A stretch of 64,000 nt of DNA, taken from contig JAVSML010024699.1 of the NCBI GenBank assembly GCA_038503035.1, positions 620,001 to 684,000 on the forward strand, read 5' to 3'. The notes under the pieces are model-generated. The model was not told the DNA's origin, searched no databases, and saw only the letters and a program-made list of their open reading frames with translations. The stretch is from Crocodylus rhombifer. Taxonomy: Eukaryota > Chordata > Crocodylia > Crocodylidae. This document shows, piece by piece, positions 47,500 to 60,301 of the stretch. Every line of letters begins with the position of its first letter. Positions within the stretch are counted from its first letter, which is position 1. Both the position numbers and the translations under genes were made by a program.

Positions 47500-49301
47500 C
47501 CAACTTGTAAGAGTTTCACTGGCTAAAGTACAGAACATATTGAGAAAAAAAATTGCTAAAATGGGGTCATTTAAAAACAATATTATTTTTTCACAAACAT
47601 TAATTTATCTCTATCAATCTGTGGAATTTGTTCTTCTAATGACATGCCAGAAATTCTACTCAGAACTCACTTGTGCACCAACACACCTTATTAACTGCTT
47701 CTATACATTTTCACAGAGTACAATAGGCTCTATACGACAAAGTGCTGACCATTCTGGCCCTAATACAACAAAACAATTAATCACATGCTTAATTTTAAGC
47801 AAACAAGTAGTTCCACTTTAATCGCTACTCATAAGCGTAGAGTTAAGAATTACTAGTTTTGCTAGACTTGATACAAAAAAGAACACATTAAACTTGTTCA
47901 AAGTCTACTTAGTTTTGATTCGAAAAAGCAAATATATTTATATGGTAAAGCAGAAGAAAGAGCCTAGAACAAACACATAATAGAAAAACACAACCATTCA
48001 GGGGTGAAGACATGAAGACGTGAATTTTTCTTTGAAAAATTAATCTCCGATTATGAAAGAAATTCATATTTACAACCTACAGCTTACTAAAAAGGACAGA
48101 TCTACATTTTGCCTCTATTTCTTCAATAGGAGATAACTATCATATTTATATTTTATAATCCAAAATGAACCCAATCCTTTCAAATGGTATGCAGTAAGGG
48201 AAAAGAAAATAAAGGAAAAAACTGCATTATTTTTCTCGAACCAATTCCAGCTAAGTTAACTTCTGTTAAACTAGTATAGGAAAAACATGCTGTACTACTA
48301 CTGTGGCTAAGACCACACAACTTTTTAATGGATAAGTTCCAAACCCTGAAGTTCCATCTGCAAGTCACTAACAAAACCTTTGGAAATGGTAAGAAATAAG
48401 CTGCAGAACTACAGGGCTGGCAAGCCTCAGAGTCTACGTTTGGCTTCAGAAAGGAAAAGCAGTTTCAAATGCAGTTCTCCCTTTTTTTGCCCTTCTATCT
48501 TGAATACACCCACCAAGAAAAAGTTATTACTTTTTTGTTAAAAAGGATACTTTCATTGCTGACATAAAACACGTTTACTTTCATTTACAGAGAAAATTCA
48601 ATGGCTTTAGCAGAGTCAGCCATAAAACTCTTTAGTTTTAGTAAAACTTGGAAGAAAATGCAATTCTAAATCTCTAATCTGGTTAAAAACCAAGGTGTAA
48701 GCAACCCTACTATGTGTAGCATAACCATTCAAACCCATTTAAAATCACAGGGAAAAACACAGTGGCAGTGTCCAAGTTCAGAAAAAACGAACATCTCAGG
48801 GACCTTTATACTTAACTTTAAATCTGCATACTAAGTAACTTCTAGGAAAAGATAAATACAATTCGGCACAGAGCAAACCCACAAGTTTCTATGCTACTGA
48901 TAGACATGTTCGCCCCAAACAATTCAGATCGCTACAGAATACCAAGTTATGACTTTGACATTCAGTATAAAAGTTATTTTTCATCACACTTCCTCTGCTA
49001 TTTCGCATTTCAGCCTTCTAAGTACATTAACTCCTTACCAAAATGCTCACTTGCAAAAGAAATTATAGGCTTCTTAGAGATGTAAAAAACAAAACAACAA
49101 CAAAAAACCGTCCAGCACTTTAAACCCGCATACCCCCATGCTAAGCCAAGCGCATGCCCAGAAGAGACACTGCATTAGCCGGACCTGGCTCTTCCAAGCT
49201 CTTCACAGATCAGGCGCTTTAGTGGGGCTTTTCAGGCGCTTTTATCTAATAGCTGAAGCATCGGATCTATACAGATGCTAGGGAGCTGGATCAAACTAAT
49301 G

Positions 49302-49673
49302 CAGCATTTCCCAACCTTTTTTGCCCCATGGAACACTTACCTAAATAAAAAAGCACCATGGCACATCAGACATGGAGCAGGGTGGGGTGGTGCACAGCCA
49401 TCTGGACACCAATGGGGGTGCGTGGCACACAGCCGGCCGGAGACTGATTGGGAGGGGTGGCATGCGGTCAGCTGGACAGCATTTTGAGTTGGAGCCATAC
49501 CCCCTGCCTGGCTGCAGCCATGCTCCCCATCAGTCTGTGTCCATAGCAGCAGCAGACGGGGGGCGTGGCTCCAGCCAGGCAGGGGGTGTGGCTCCTGCCC
49601 AAAATGCTGCGGCACACCTGGACTTACCTGAGGGCACACCAGTGTGCTGCAGCACTTTGGTTTCCAGACGCTG
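49302..49673. mobile_element. hAT with perfect 8-bp target duplication
   Basis: 372 bp; ends CAGCATTTCCCAACCTTTTT and GCACTTTGGTTTCCAGACGCTG. Identical flanks AACTAATG at 49294-49301 and 49674-49681. Confidence 0.9.
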
Positions 49674-49737
49674 AACTAATGCATTGCTGCTTCTGGTAAA
49701 GCACATCTTTTTTTAACATGTCTATCAGCAGCCACAG

Positions 49738-50171
49738 GGCACATCCAGACAAGCACGGTCATGCAGTGTGTGGCACGGCAAACACATACCACACAGCGCA
49801 GTGTTCTCTGTGCTGCAAGAGCACGGTGCCTGAGCATGTGCTCCTCCATTTTTTTCTTTAGTTTTTCTGGACCCCTGGATATCCAAAGGTAAAAAAAAAC
49901 GGAGCAGCACATGCTCGGGCAGCATGCACTGCTAAAAAGCAGAGCTGGGCCTCTCAGAGCCACATCTGCAGCTCCAGGAGGCTCCAAGGTAAGGCTGCTG
50001 GGGCCACCACAGTACTGGCCCCAGTCTCCCCTATGCCACCCAGGGCAACTTGCTGCCTACCGATGCACACATGGCACAGGCATTCCCCAGGGACAAGCAG
50101 TGGCAGCGCAAGGTGCACCGCCACTGCTTGTCCCTGGGGAACAAAACATCCATGCTCATGTGGATGCACCC
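49738..50171. mobile_element. Multi-hairpin MITE
   Basis: Ends GGGCACATCCAGACAAGC and CATGTGGATGCACCC are inverted. Inside are a perfect 22-bp hairpin (50083-50104 with 50120-50141, 15-nt loop) and an imperfect one (about 49827-49857 with 49888-49921, GAGCATGTGCTCCTCC). Inserted 56 bp after the hAT that ends at 49673. Confidence 0.7.
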
Positions 50172-50719
50172 ATAATGTCCAAAACTATGACATGACAGTG
50201 CAGAGGACATTTCAATGAAAGTGTTTTTATAACTCATCTAATTTCCTTGGTCTTATTCTGATTAATGTTTTCAGTGTCTTAAACCTGCTGAATATGAGAT
50301 CCAACATTGAACTCATTAACTTTTCTTTGGACTTTATGAGTACCAAATTGCTAAGAATTCAAAAGGGAAGAAAAATATTCAGGGCATGATTTAGCAACAT
50401 GCAGATTATTTTAAAATGCAGAATATAACTAGGTTTGGCAAGATTCAGTTTTTTTATTCATAAACATTGATAAACATCAATTTCACCTTACACTCACAGG
50501 CCAATGAAAACATATTTCCATTGTCAATAATCAAGATTTATAGAAGGGGGATGTAAGAAAAATGATGGCTGAGGAGCATGTGATGACAGGGGGAGCAGTC
50601 CAACAGACTGTGCTGAGTGTAGTTTGGACCGTAACTCCCAGAAACCCCAATGGATTGAGAACAAAGGAAGAGCATGTGACAAAGAAGATGTAGGATCTAT
50701 AAGCAAGCAGAGCCAGGAC

Positions 50720-51090
50720 TGACAGGGGGAGGCGGGAGCGGGGGCTGCCTGCTCAAAGGTCTGCTGGCAAAATAGCTGCCGCCCCCCAGCCTCTCGCCAC
50801 TGACTGACTGAGAGGACTGCCTGTCAAATGGCCCCACCCCTCTTCACCAATTGGAAGTGAGGGGTGGGTCTGCATGATGGACAGCCTGCAACCAATCAGC
50901 AGTGAGGGGTTGGGGGTCCCATGACAGGCAGCCTCTGCAGCCAATCGGCAGCGAGGGGCAGGGCCGCTGGGGCCCCTCGGTCCATCAGAAGCAAAGGGGC
51001 AGCCTGCCATGCTCCACCCACATGACTACCTAGGCTTGCGTTCTGCCCATGAAATCAAAGGGCAGCCCCCATGAAATAGGCAGGTCCCTA
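50720..51090. repeat. GC-rich repeat with CCAAT-bearing tandem units
   Basis: Roughly 60-bp degenerate units each contain CCAATYGGMAG or CCAATCAGCAG followed by TGAGGGG (near 50846, 50892 and 50941). The interior resembles that of the hAT at 6066-6533. Element borders not found. Confidence 0.5.
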
Positions 51091-51164
51091 AACATAACAC
51101 ATAATATTCCTACAGCTAATACTGCAAATAATCATATCTCAAAGGAACAAATATGGGCACCACA

Positions 51165-51265
51165 CTTCAAGAGGGATGTGGATCCTTTGACCCTTGCCCC
51201 TGGGGCAGGGGGCTGGACTCGATGATCCTCCAAGGTCCCTTCCAGCCCTAATGTCTATGAAAATC
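51165..51265 (+). mobile_element. CR1 3' tail
   Basis: GGGGCAGGGGGCTGGACTCG, ATGATCCTCCAAGGTCCCTT and the terminal TCTATGA-type repeat mark a CR1 3' end in plus orientation, with only ~100 bp kept. Confidence 0.85.
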
Positions 51266-51266
51266 T

Positions 51267-51735
51267 ATGGATAACCTTGAGAGGGTTCAGAGGAGGGCTA
51301 CTTGTATGGTTAAGGGCCTGCAGGTAAAATCCTACAAGGAGAGACTGAGGAACCAGAATCTCTTCAGCCTCCGCAAAAGAAGGCTGAAAAGGGATCTTGT
51401 CTACAAATTCATTGGGAAGAAGGCAGCAAGGAATAGGGGTTACTCCGTTTACCAGGCTCTTGGGGTTACTAGGAACAGTGGCCATAAACTGACAAAGAGC
51501 AGACTTAAATTAGACAATAGGAAAAACTTCTTTACAGTGAAGGTTGCCAAAATCTGGAATGGGCTTCCATGGGAGGTGGTGCTCTCCCTTGCCTTGGAGG
51601 TCTTTAAGAGGAGACTAGACAAGCACCTAGCTAGGGTTATCTGACCCCAGCGCTCTTTCCTGCCCAAGGCAGGGGGGTTGGACTCTATTATCTACCGACA
51701 TCCCTTCCAACCCTGAAAATCTATGAAATCTATGA
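51267..51735 (+). pseudogene. CR1 RT C-terminal fragment with 3' end
   Basis: An open 125-codon frame (51267-51644) reads MDNLERVQRRATC, LFSLRKRRLKRDLVYKF, LDNRKNFFTVKVAKIWNGL and FKRRLDKHL: the C-terminal region of CR1 ORF2, followed by the 3' UTR and TCTATGAA repeats. It is 5'-truncated and starts immediately after another CR1 tail. Confidence 0.9.
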
Positions 51736-53810
51736 ACCTATGTTCATCCTACCCACATGGAGAGGGCCAAGTAGACGCTTGGAAACCTTAGTTATGACAG
51801 TAATGGAGAGAGGGTCAGGAAATAACTTGAGCTTACAGCCTACAGTACAGTGAACAACAGACCATAATAGACAGAGATCCCTTTGTACAAATTAGAGTCC
51901 CAAATTAAAATAAAGAGACTTCATCTAAACTAATACACCAATATTTAATATTTAAAACCATTATAAATACAAACTTAAACTAGTTCCCGGGAGATACTTT
52001 GTAGCAACATACTCCAAAAATTAACAGCACACTTTGTAAAATAACAACAAAATATCTATGTCCACTCATGTATTTTCCCACTAAACTATATTGGTGCTAA
52101 TCTTTTCATTCTTGCTTCATATGGGGATATCTCAAAGCCTTCAATATTTTTCTCTGCCACTAAATTGCTATTTCAATCTTAAATTTCATCAGAAGTCTTG
52201 GATATAACATCATTCCTCTCTTGGGGACTTGTTGGTCTTCAATTTATCATTCTGTAGAATCTCTTATTTAATCATTTCAACCTTTCCCCATTCAACTGTA
52301 GAGAGACTGCATTTATGAACACATATGCATCCTGTTTTTAAAATCTACCAGAGGCTAAAGCTTATAAAATTTTATTAATATAGGTAAAATGTATCTAAGT
52401 TAAGAAGATCATCATCAAATAAATTCTGAAGAAAATAAAAGTTCTGAAACTACATTTAACATCCTGCTATTATAAATTTAAAAACTTGTGAAGTAGTGTA
52501 CCATACTACAATACATAGCAAGGTACATACCAAATGAAGCTTATTTACTTGTCTGAAGTCATAGATCACATTTAACAATGCCAACATTTACAAAAATGAA
52601 AAATCTACTATGGAAAAAGAAGAAAATAATTAATTTAAGATATCTTCCACTGCCTAACTGAATCCTATAATGTGTTCCCATCACAATGCAAGAAGTACCC
52701 TACACATGGTCCCACAGCACACTGGCTGCTTTTTTTTTTTTTATAACAAATAAACTAATAGACTGTACATAAAGGAGTTAAAAAACATTTTCAAAATTAA
52801 TTTTAAAAGTCTAATTTTTTTAATGCCAAATTAATTTTGTCCTGGAATGTAGCAAGCAGCATCTCAGTAAAGAACCAAATTTTACTAAATCCTACAAATT
52901 CCTATTACAAAAAAGTAACAAGATTATTTTACTACTGTAACCCCATTACTTTTTGACAGGCCCAACCACAGAGTGGGGGAGACGGGGAAAATATTCAAGA
53001 CTTATTTTTATTTTAACCTTTCCTACAATAGTATTAGTGCTTGCTTTAACTACTATTCACCTGGTTTTATCTGTTCTACCCTGCTCCTTCATGTTCTGGC
53101 TTACCTGTCAATTACAGTGTCACCCTGTAGATATACATGCACTTAATATGAGCTAAACATGATCTCTTTTCAGATCCGTAACAAGTATTTAACCTTCCAG
53201 AATAAATTACAGGGGAAATAACTCCACAACCAGTTGTAGTACTAATACCAATCATATACAAATCTAAAAACTAAAAACTATATATTGCATAAGAATTTAA
53301 CTAAAGAATTTCAGAATGGATGGTTTGATTGACATAAAACAACAAAGCTTACTTTCTAGGCTTATTTTTATATCAAACTAAGACTACAGTCAAATACAGA
53401 GTGGCTTTACAAATATGCATGGCAGACAGAAAATTAATTTGTACTGGAAGTCATATAGTAACTAGTGAAAGACATCAGCTAGGCTAGATTGTTTATACAA
53501 TATGCAGTAGATTCTGTGCTTACGAAGATCACACTGGACCAGAATAATGTCTGGTCACCTTTTCTGCTTTTGCTTCTAAATCTAAATTAATTTAGGTTTT
53601 GTGAAAGGAATAAAAAGGTCAGTAGGGGACCAGGCACAGCACAGGTGGCAGTAGGTCCCTCTGTCCTGATCCAGAGGGACCATCTCTAGGAATTAGAGGA
53701 CAGGGCAGTTTCCATGTCTATTTAGTTCTTAACTCCTTTATTGAGAATGCCAATTATATCACTAATTAGCTTTCATTGTGATTACTTCAACTATGTGAAT
53801 ATGGATCCAA

Positions 53811-54101
53811 TGGGTGCACCTACATGTCGCCCTACAGCGACACAGTCACACATTACATCATTGTACAGCGCACTATGGCGATGTAGCAATCACATAGGTG
53901 ATTGCCAGCTATGTCACCATAGCAGCGCACTCCCCTGGTATAGCATGCCACTACTGTGACATAGCAGCAAAATCTAACCATGTTCCATGCATATGGCGCA
54001 GTAACCACCCATACTGCACCGTGCTTTAGTACTTCTAAAAGGAAGTACTAAAGCCTGGCGCCATAGCAATGTCACCATACGGCAACGTGTAGATGCACCC
54101 A
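53811..54101. mobile_element. 290-bp MITE, TGGGTGCACCTACATG ends
   Basis: Ends TGGGTGCACCTACATGTCGC and GGCAACGTGTAGATGCACCCA are inverted. Interior motifs AGCGACACAGTCACA and TAGCAATGTCACC recur in both senses, and AGTACTTCTAAAAGGAAGTACT forms a hairpin. No transposase. The terminal sequence resembles the MITE at 49738. Confidence 0.75.
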
Positions 54102-54913
54102 ATAAGAACTGAAGCCACTTAAGTGCCACTATATGATTATTTAAATTTACTTGCAATTTAGGAATAGATAATGACTTAATGATCCCAAAAGAATAAGGGA
54201 CAGCACGACAAAAGAATAAGAGACAGCATGTTTCATCAACCCTGTTTAGAACCTCCTTCCTTGTCTCCTTACTGTTCTGAAAAAGGAGTTGACTGCAGGA
54301 GCCGCGGTGACATGCGCAGGGCATGCATATTAAAGCCAACAATGCTTACAAATGTAAATAAGGGCAGATTGATTAGGAACAACATTATCGCTGGGAATGC
54401 AGCACTCGCATGCGTACACTGTGCTCATGGACATTTTGAAGGGCAGACCAAAGCAGAGCTTCCTCCTGCCCATCTACTTGTGGAGGAAACGGAGCAACTA
54501 TGAAAAGCCTGTTACTCTTCCCATGCTATATGTGATGGAAACAGATGGCACAAAAGTGAGAGATGCCATTGTGCATTATTTCCTTGGGGCTTTATAAGCC
54601 AGGCCACACATTAGGCTGGATTTTAACAAGTGATTTAAAAACTGAAAAGCTCTGTATCACATTAGGAATCCATATAGAAACTTTTGTTTCCTGTTTTCAT
54701 AAAAATTCAAAAGTAGTGTCTCAGTTTTAACCATAATTTTTCCAGGCAAAAAATAAAAAGATTTCTTTCAAGTCCAGTACTGTAAATTCTCTTCTTTTCA
54801 TCCTTTTTCTTTTAAACATGTTTCCTTCATTGCTTTAAAGTTTTTAACTTTCTATATTCCCTTGAGACCAAATTTTCAAATAAAAGCATAAATTTAAATT
54901 CTACACAAATATT

Positions 54914-55524
54914 CATACAAAAAATAGAATTCTTGGTTCCAAAATTATGCCTTTTATTAGACCAACTGGAAATAAACTAGAAACTGCCTATTTACAGTTG
55001 GTCTAATAAAAGGTATCATTTTGGAACCAAGAGTTCTATTTTTTGGTATGTCTTTTTGTCTCAGATGGCTACCAAGTACACCCCTGAAACATGGAAGATG
55101 CTGAATTTTAGCTGATTTTGGATTTTAAACTTCACTGGCAAACAGCAAGGAAGTTATTTTACCTCCTGCCTGCCATTTAACACCTCCAGGGAAGGAATTC
55201 TACCTGATCAACACATCAAAGAGCTACTCAACACAGCTCACAAAGACACTCTCATGGACCCAGACGGACACCTTCCATCTTCAGCTCCCTCTGTGCAAAA
55301 ATGAAGTTTATTTCCTACCTATGGGGACTTTTTACCATCTTGTACCATCTACACTTTTCCCAGAGCCTGACAAAGGGACTTTGATCCTAAAATGCAGAAA
55401 AGGACAATTTTCTTGCCTATTCCCAGTTGATCTAATAAAAGGTATCATTTTGGAACCAAGAGTTCTATTTTTTGTATGCCTTTTTGTCTCGGACCAACAC
55501 GGCTACTAAGTACACCCCTGAAAC
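54914..55524 (+). mobile_element. Fold-back plus direct-repeat Penelope-like element
   Basis: Arms 54914-54968 and 54995-55050 are inverted (26-bp spacer). The right arm and its tail (54995-55090) recur directly at 55424-55524: CAGTTGGTCTAATAAAAGG, CATTTTGGAACCAAGAG, CTTTTTGTCTC and AAGTACACCCCTGAAAC. Between them, 55370-55400 holds AGCCTGACAAAGGGAC...CCTAAAATGC, the degenerate counterpart of the CTGATGA core at 19.19 kb. Confidence 0.6.
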
Positions 55525-58429
55525 ACAAATATTCTGCATTCATGTGCACAATCAACAGGTAGGTGTGCATGTTTTACAGGCACAATGTTAAAAAGGTCAC
55601 ACATCCATATTTAAGCTTTTCGCACCTCCATAGTAGATTCAAAATATTTGTGCCCTATTCTCACAGGCTTATATAAAAACTATAAATGTTGAAAAGTAAT
55701 TGTATGCATGCTGTATATGACACTAAATTTCATGTCCCCATTTTTATTTATTTCATCAGATCCAAGATCCAAAGTCAATGAATGTCAAGCATTAAGGAAA
55801 TGGATTCTCCTTCCAAAGCAGACTGTCATGAGCAAAAATAAGATCTTCATTGTCTTGTTTGGGAAGAATGGCTGCGTTAACGGCTTTCTTGATTTCCCTC
55901 TCTTTTTTTTTTAAGAAACAGTTGAACAATGCAGACTATCAAAAGGAAAACAAAACTAAAAAGAGAGCATACAGGGAAAGAAAAGTGAAGGCTTTAAAAA
56001 AAAAGAGAAAATAAACATTACTGTATTATGCTTAGTAAAATATCCTACCAGATGCTGATTCCTAGGACCAAAACATCCCAACATGTTTTAGTAATTTTAA
56101 AACTATCATGCACCTTTTTAAAGCAAAGGTGGATTGGGTGGGCAGGGAAGGGGGAAAAAACCTCTTCATCATACTGTATGTTTTGTTTATTTCAGAGAGA
56201 AGTGATTTTGTCAAAGGGTGAGCATCATGTCCTATGTATGGTAATGACTGACAAAAGCACGCCACTCAAATAAAGAAAAAAGCTACCTAACAGAAAATCT
56301 GTACTATCACAAAATAAAAACTCTGAAAAGTCTGTGGAATGCTGTTTACTTCAGTTGTTTTACAATCACTGTTGCATGGGGAATGGATTGACTGAAACGT
56401 CTGCAGACTGTGACCACCCACACTATGGGAAGCACTATGATTAAAGAGAGTTCTGTGTTCTAGTATCTGCCAGCGCAGTCTGCTCCATGCTGTAATTATT
56501 ATATTTTCAGTCTTCTTATAATCTGTTGCATGTGTTGTGGCAAGTCCCCTTACAGTGTCCAACAAGAACACCACTGAACATGAATAGCAAGTTATTTTTA
56601 ATGTGCACAAATACCTAGAAAACTGGATACTTTACATACTGGTCTTTCAAGTTTATGAAAACATTTTGACTTCTAGCATAGCTTGCAGGATAACTAAGAG
56701 ATCTACCACCCAAACATTTGCTTTAACTCTATTATCTGAAGGTATAACCCACTTAACACACTTCACCCCATCTTTTATAACGAGTTAAGTCATTACCTTA
56801 GGTCTTTAAATTGCTGAAATTATGTGAATTGTGGATTAACCATATACCTAGAGAACATTAACAGACGACAAATGCATCTGTCTATTAAGTGCTTTCACAC
56901 GCTGAACATTACTAATGACCCCAAGATCTGAATTCATTACGTTCTTTTTTTCTGTAAATAGTTCTGATAGTTAAGCTATAATGCTAACTTTAAAACATTA
57001 CAATATCCTTTTGAATACAAGAATAAAATGTAGGACTGCCTACTAAAAACTTAGATTCAAAATACAGACCACTGCCCAAAATAATGAAATATTTTTAAAG
57101 CCTTTATAACAGACTTTGCAATGGCATAGTTTGGTGATACAACACAATGAACTGGGCAATACAATGTTAACTGTTACTGTTAACTTAATGCACAATGGTT
57201 GGTACTCTCCATTTCCAAATAACTGGGGCAATTTGTACACATATTGTCAATAGCTGACTCCACAGATGCTGCTGATTTGAAAAGGTTATACTTCAGGGAC
57301 AGTCTGCTCTACAGAGTGTACACAACTGCTTAAAAAGGATATACTAGAGACGAAGAGGCAGGCTGCAAATCAAGGAGTGGGTGCAAGCTCACTTACCTCC
57401 ACCCACACTAGCCCACTTCCTGAGGAAATGTATTTGGACCTCCTTTAATACACACCTTAGTTTCGGGTCAAGGACAGCCCTATATACGATTGCTCAGTGT
57501 GTTTACCACCAAAAACGAAACAGAGGGAAAGGGAAAACCACACAAAAGGCAAATAGGAAAAATATAAGCTAGAAAGACATACATACACACTCCACTTGCC
57601 ACCAAATGTCTTTCATCTGGAGGCATATACTGTATCGCTTCACAGTGATCAAAGTGCCTGATGGATATTTGCATAGGTTAGAAGAGGAATGACAGCTCCT
57701 CTATTCCAAACATACCAAAAAGCTATGAAATCCTTAAAACCACAAGAGTGAGTCTCAGAAAGTGATTAACAAACTTTGAACTGCATTGGCCTCCAGGAGA
57801 CTTAACATTTTCCATTTCTCCCCTGAAAGCATGCACCCTGGAACATAAGATTATCTCCTCCACTGTTGCTGGGAAAGAGAAAATGAATGCTCCCTTTCCT
57901 CTGTTCCACCTACCCCCCTCCCCCCATTTCACATCCTCTTCTCATTAAGCTGTATTTTACCTGTGGCAAAATGCTACAAAGATGAGAAATGACAGAACCT
58001 GTTGTAGGTATAATTTTTAATTCACAGCTATTGCTAGGTTATTTCTAAGTCTGAATTTAAATTTGATGAATTTCCCCCTCTTCGGAGATAAATACTCAAT
58101 TTCAAATCATGCCACTATGATACAAATCCTATCTTTTATAAGCCATCTTTTCTCATCTTTTTTCTAAAATACATAACCGGTAAAATGCATTTATGAATTT
58201 GATGCAAATATTTCAGTTTAGCTCTCTACTTCTCTCTCTTTCAACACTCCTTAGATAAGAGAAAACTTCATTTCTTGATATAACCTGTAGTAATTCATAA
58301 ACCTTTTAATAGACACATATTACCCATATGTATCACTAATATAGAAATATAGTCCCATGTAGACATTATTTGTTGTAAATCCAACACAACATTAACATTT
58401 TCCTGGACACAAGGAACTTGGGTCCCATT

Positions 58430-59553
58430 TGCGCATACAGATCTAGCCTCTGGTATTGTGTGAACTGGCCTATGGGGCGTCTAGAAATGTGATTGGGGGG
58501 GCAGGGGGAACAGTGACAATTAATGCTGCCATTGCTTCCATCACCAAATTTCCAAGCGACACAGGCCATCTGATATGGCCCTCTGCTCATGTGTGGATAC
58601 CTAGAGTTGAGAAACAGGCCTTACCCAGCACATGGGGCTGGGACTGGGTTCAGAGCTGGGGTGGTGGGCCCAGTCCAGCATGCAAGAGACTAGGGCAGAG
58701 GGGTCATGTCATCCAACTGGCAGAGCTCCCCACAGGTCCAGGAATTTGGCAGCAGGACACAACAATTAATACTGCCATCTCTCTCCTGACACCAAATTTC
58801 CAGATGGATAAGGAGCTCCACGGGGAGGTTGAGCATCATTCCTATAACCCAGTAGTGTTCTCAACCTTTTGGCTCTATGGGCCAGATGAGTGCCACAGGG
58901 CTAGTCTGCAAGCCCTGCATGCCATGCACTGGGATTGGGCCCTCAGAGTTAAAAGGCACTCCCTCTGGTCCCCAAGGGTGCATCTAATCCAACTTTTCTG
59001 GCCCCCAAGGGTGCTTCCCCCTCCTGGCCCCACATGAATGTCACGTGCCTCCCAAGGCTGGGGAGGCACGGTGACTGCCCACAGGTGGCAGTGGCAATGG
59101 CGGTGTCAGCATGGCAGTGGTGAGGAGGGAGCTTCTGCAGGTGGCTACAGTGGTGTCGACAGCAGAGGGAGGGTGGCAAGCGCTAGCAGCAGCAGCCAAT
59201 CTCAAGGGGTGCACTTGCATCCGCATGCACCCCCTACATGTCGCCAATGCAGCCCTGTGTGCAGGGATTGGGCCCAGGGGATCTGGTGTCACCTCCTCAC
59301 TCTCACATGCCAGAATTAGGCCCCAGGGGCCCAGCACAACCCTCATCCATCGGGAATGGGTCCAAAGGTGCAACAGCTGGCAATCCGTGGGGGGGGTTAG
59401 GTGCCTGATTCACTGTACAGGGCCTGGGGCTCTGCACAGGTCCAGAAATTTGGCAGCCACCAAATTTCCAGACCTGTGATGAGTCCCATTGGCTGAATGA
59501 GCAGGCATCATGGACCAGATCTGGCCCACAGGCCAGAGATTGAGCACCCCGAT
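58430..59553. mobile_element. hAT-derived GC-rich block
   Basis: AGTAGTGTTCTCAACCTTTTG near 58851 and GGCCAGAGATTGAGCACCCC at 59534-59553 look like the ends of one element. 58430-58850 looks like a second, older copy: both carry CAATTAATRCTGCCAT and CCAAATTTCCA. No target duplication; the 193-codon frame inside is a chance frame. Confidence 0.5.
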
Positions 59554-59802
59554 CTAAAGTAAAGCATGTCTTTGAAAAGCACAGTGACTAATGGATTCAG
59601 ATGATTGGTTCAGGCTGCTAAACTAGGTACAAGTTTTTGCCATTTCAAAGAATCTTTGTCCACAAGTCATGTCTGCTACAGCAGGCATGCTGGTGATGAT
59701 CTTGACCTCACTGTGATTGACAATTACATCATACTGTATGAATTTATCTCCAGGTGTTATTTTGATAACCTATAATTTATATGTTTACTTATTTTACTTT
59801 AG

Positions 59803-60301
59803 CTGGAAACAGACATTGCCTTTGTACCACCATACATTTTTTTACTGAGGTACAAAGGCCAAGCAAACAGATGCCCATTCTTTTTGTCACACTGCAAATG
59901 CCCAAAACAGTGGTTGCAACAATAGGTAGTATAACAGCAGGAGAGCACAGGCAGCCTGGAGTTGCCTGCACTCTCCAGCTACCCCAAAAAGGCACTCCTG
60001 AGGTTTCAGGGGCCTGATCCTGCATGCTCCAGGAATGGGAATTCCCAGGGTATGTAGGATTGGGCTCCTGAAGCCTCAGGAGTGCCTGCCTAGGTTCCCC
60101 CATTTGCAGAGGAATGCCCGAGGAAGCCTGGTCATGGGATTCCTTGGGCATGCATCTATAAGCTGGGAAACCGGGGTGCCCTCCTTTGCAGTTGTCCAGG
60201 AACAGTGGAGGCCCAAGCCTGCAGGACAACAGGAAACATCTGTGTACAGGGACAGATGCTTGCACAGCTGATCCTGCTCCAAAGATGAAGTCTGTTTACA
60301 G
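59803..60301. mobile_element. hAT-like element with internal palindrome
   Basis: Ends CTGGAAACAGACATT and GAAGTCTGTTTACAG are inverted. Flanks ACTTTAGC and TCTTTAGC share 7 of 8 bases, allowing a one-base overlap with the tip. Inside are GCCTTTGTACC / GGTACAAAGGC and a ~45-bp imperfect palindrome at about 59990-60083. Confidence 0.6.

Noticed and set aside
57397..57420. Strong donor-like site (GGAG then GTAAGTGAG, minus strand) with a TTTCCTCAG acceptor 23 nt upstream
   Set aside because: The 23-bp segment has no FANCC match. A non-coding 5' exon cannot be excluded, but exons 1-3 should lie further upstream, so it is not annotated.
58456..59037. 193-codon plus-strand frame
   Set aside because: GC-rich hAT-derived DNA; no conserved motif, and it crosses the likely element border near 58850.
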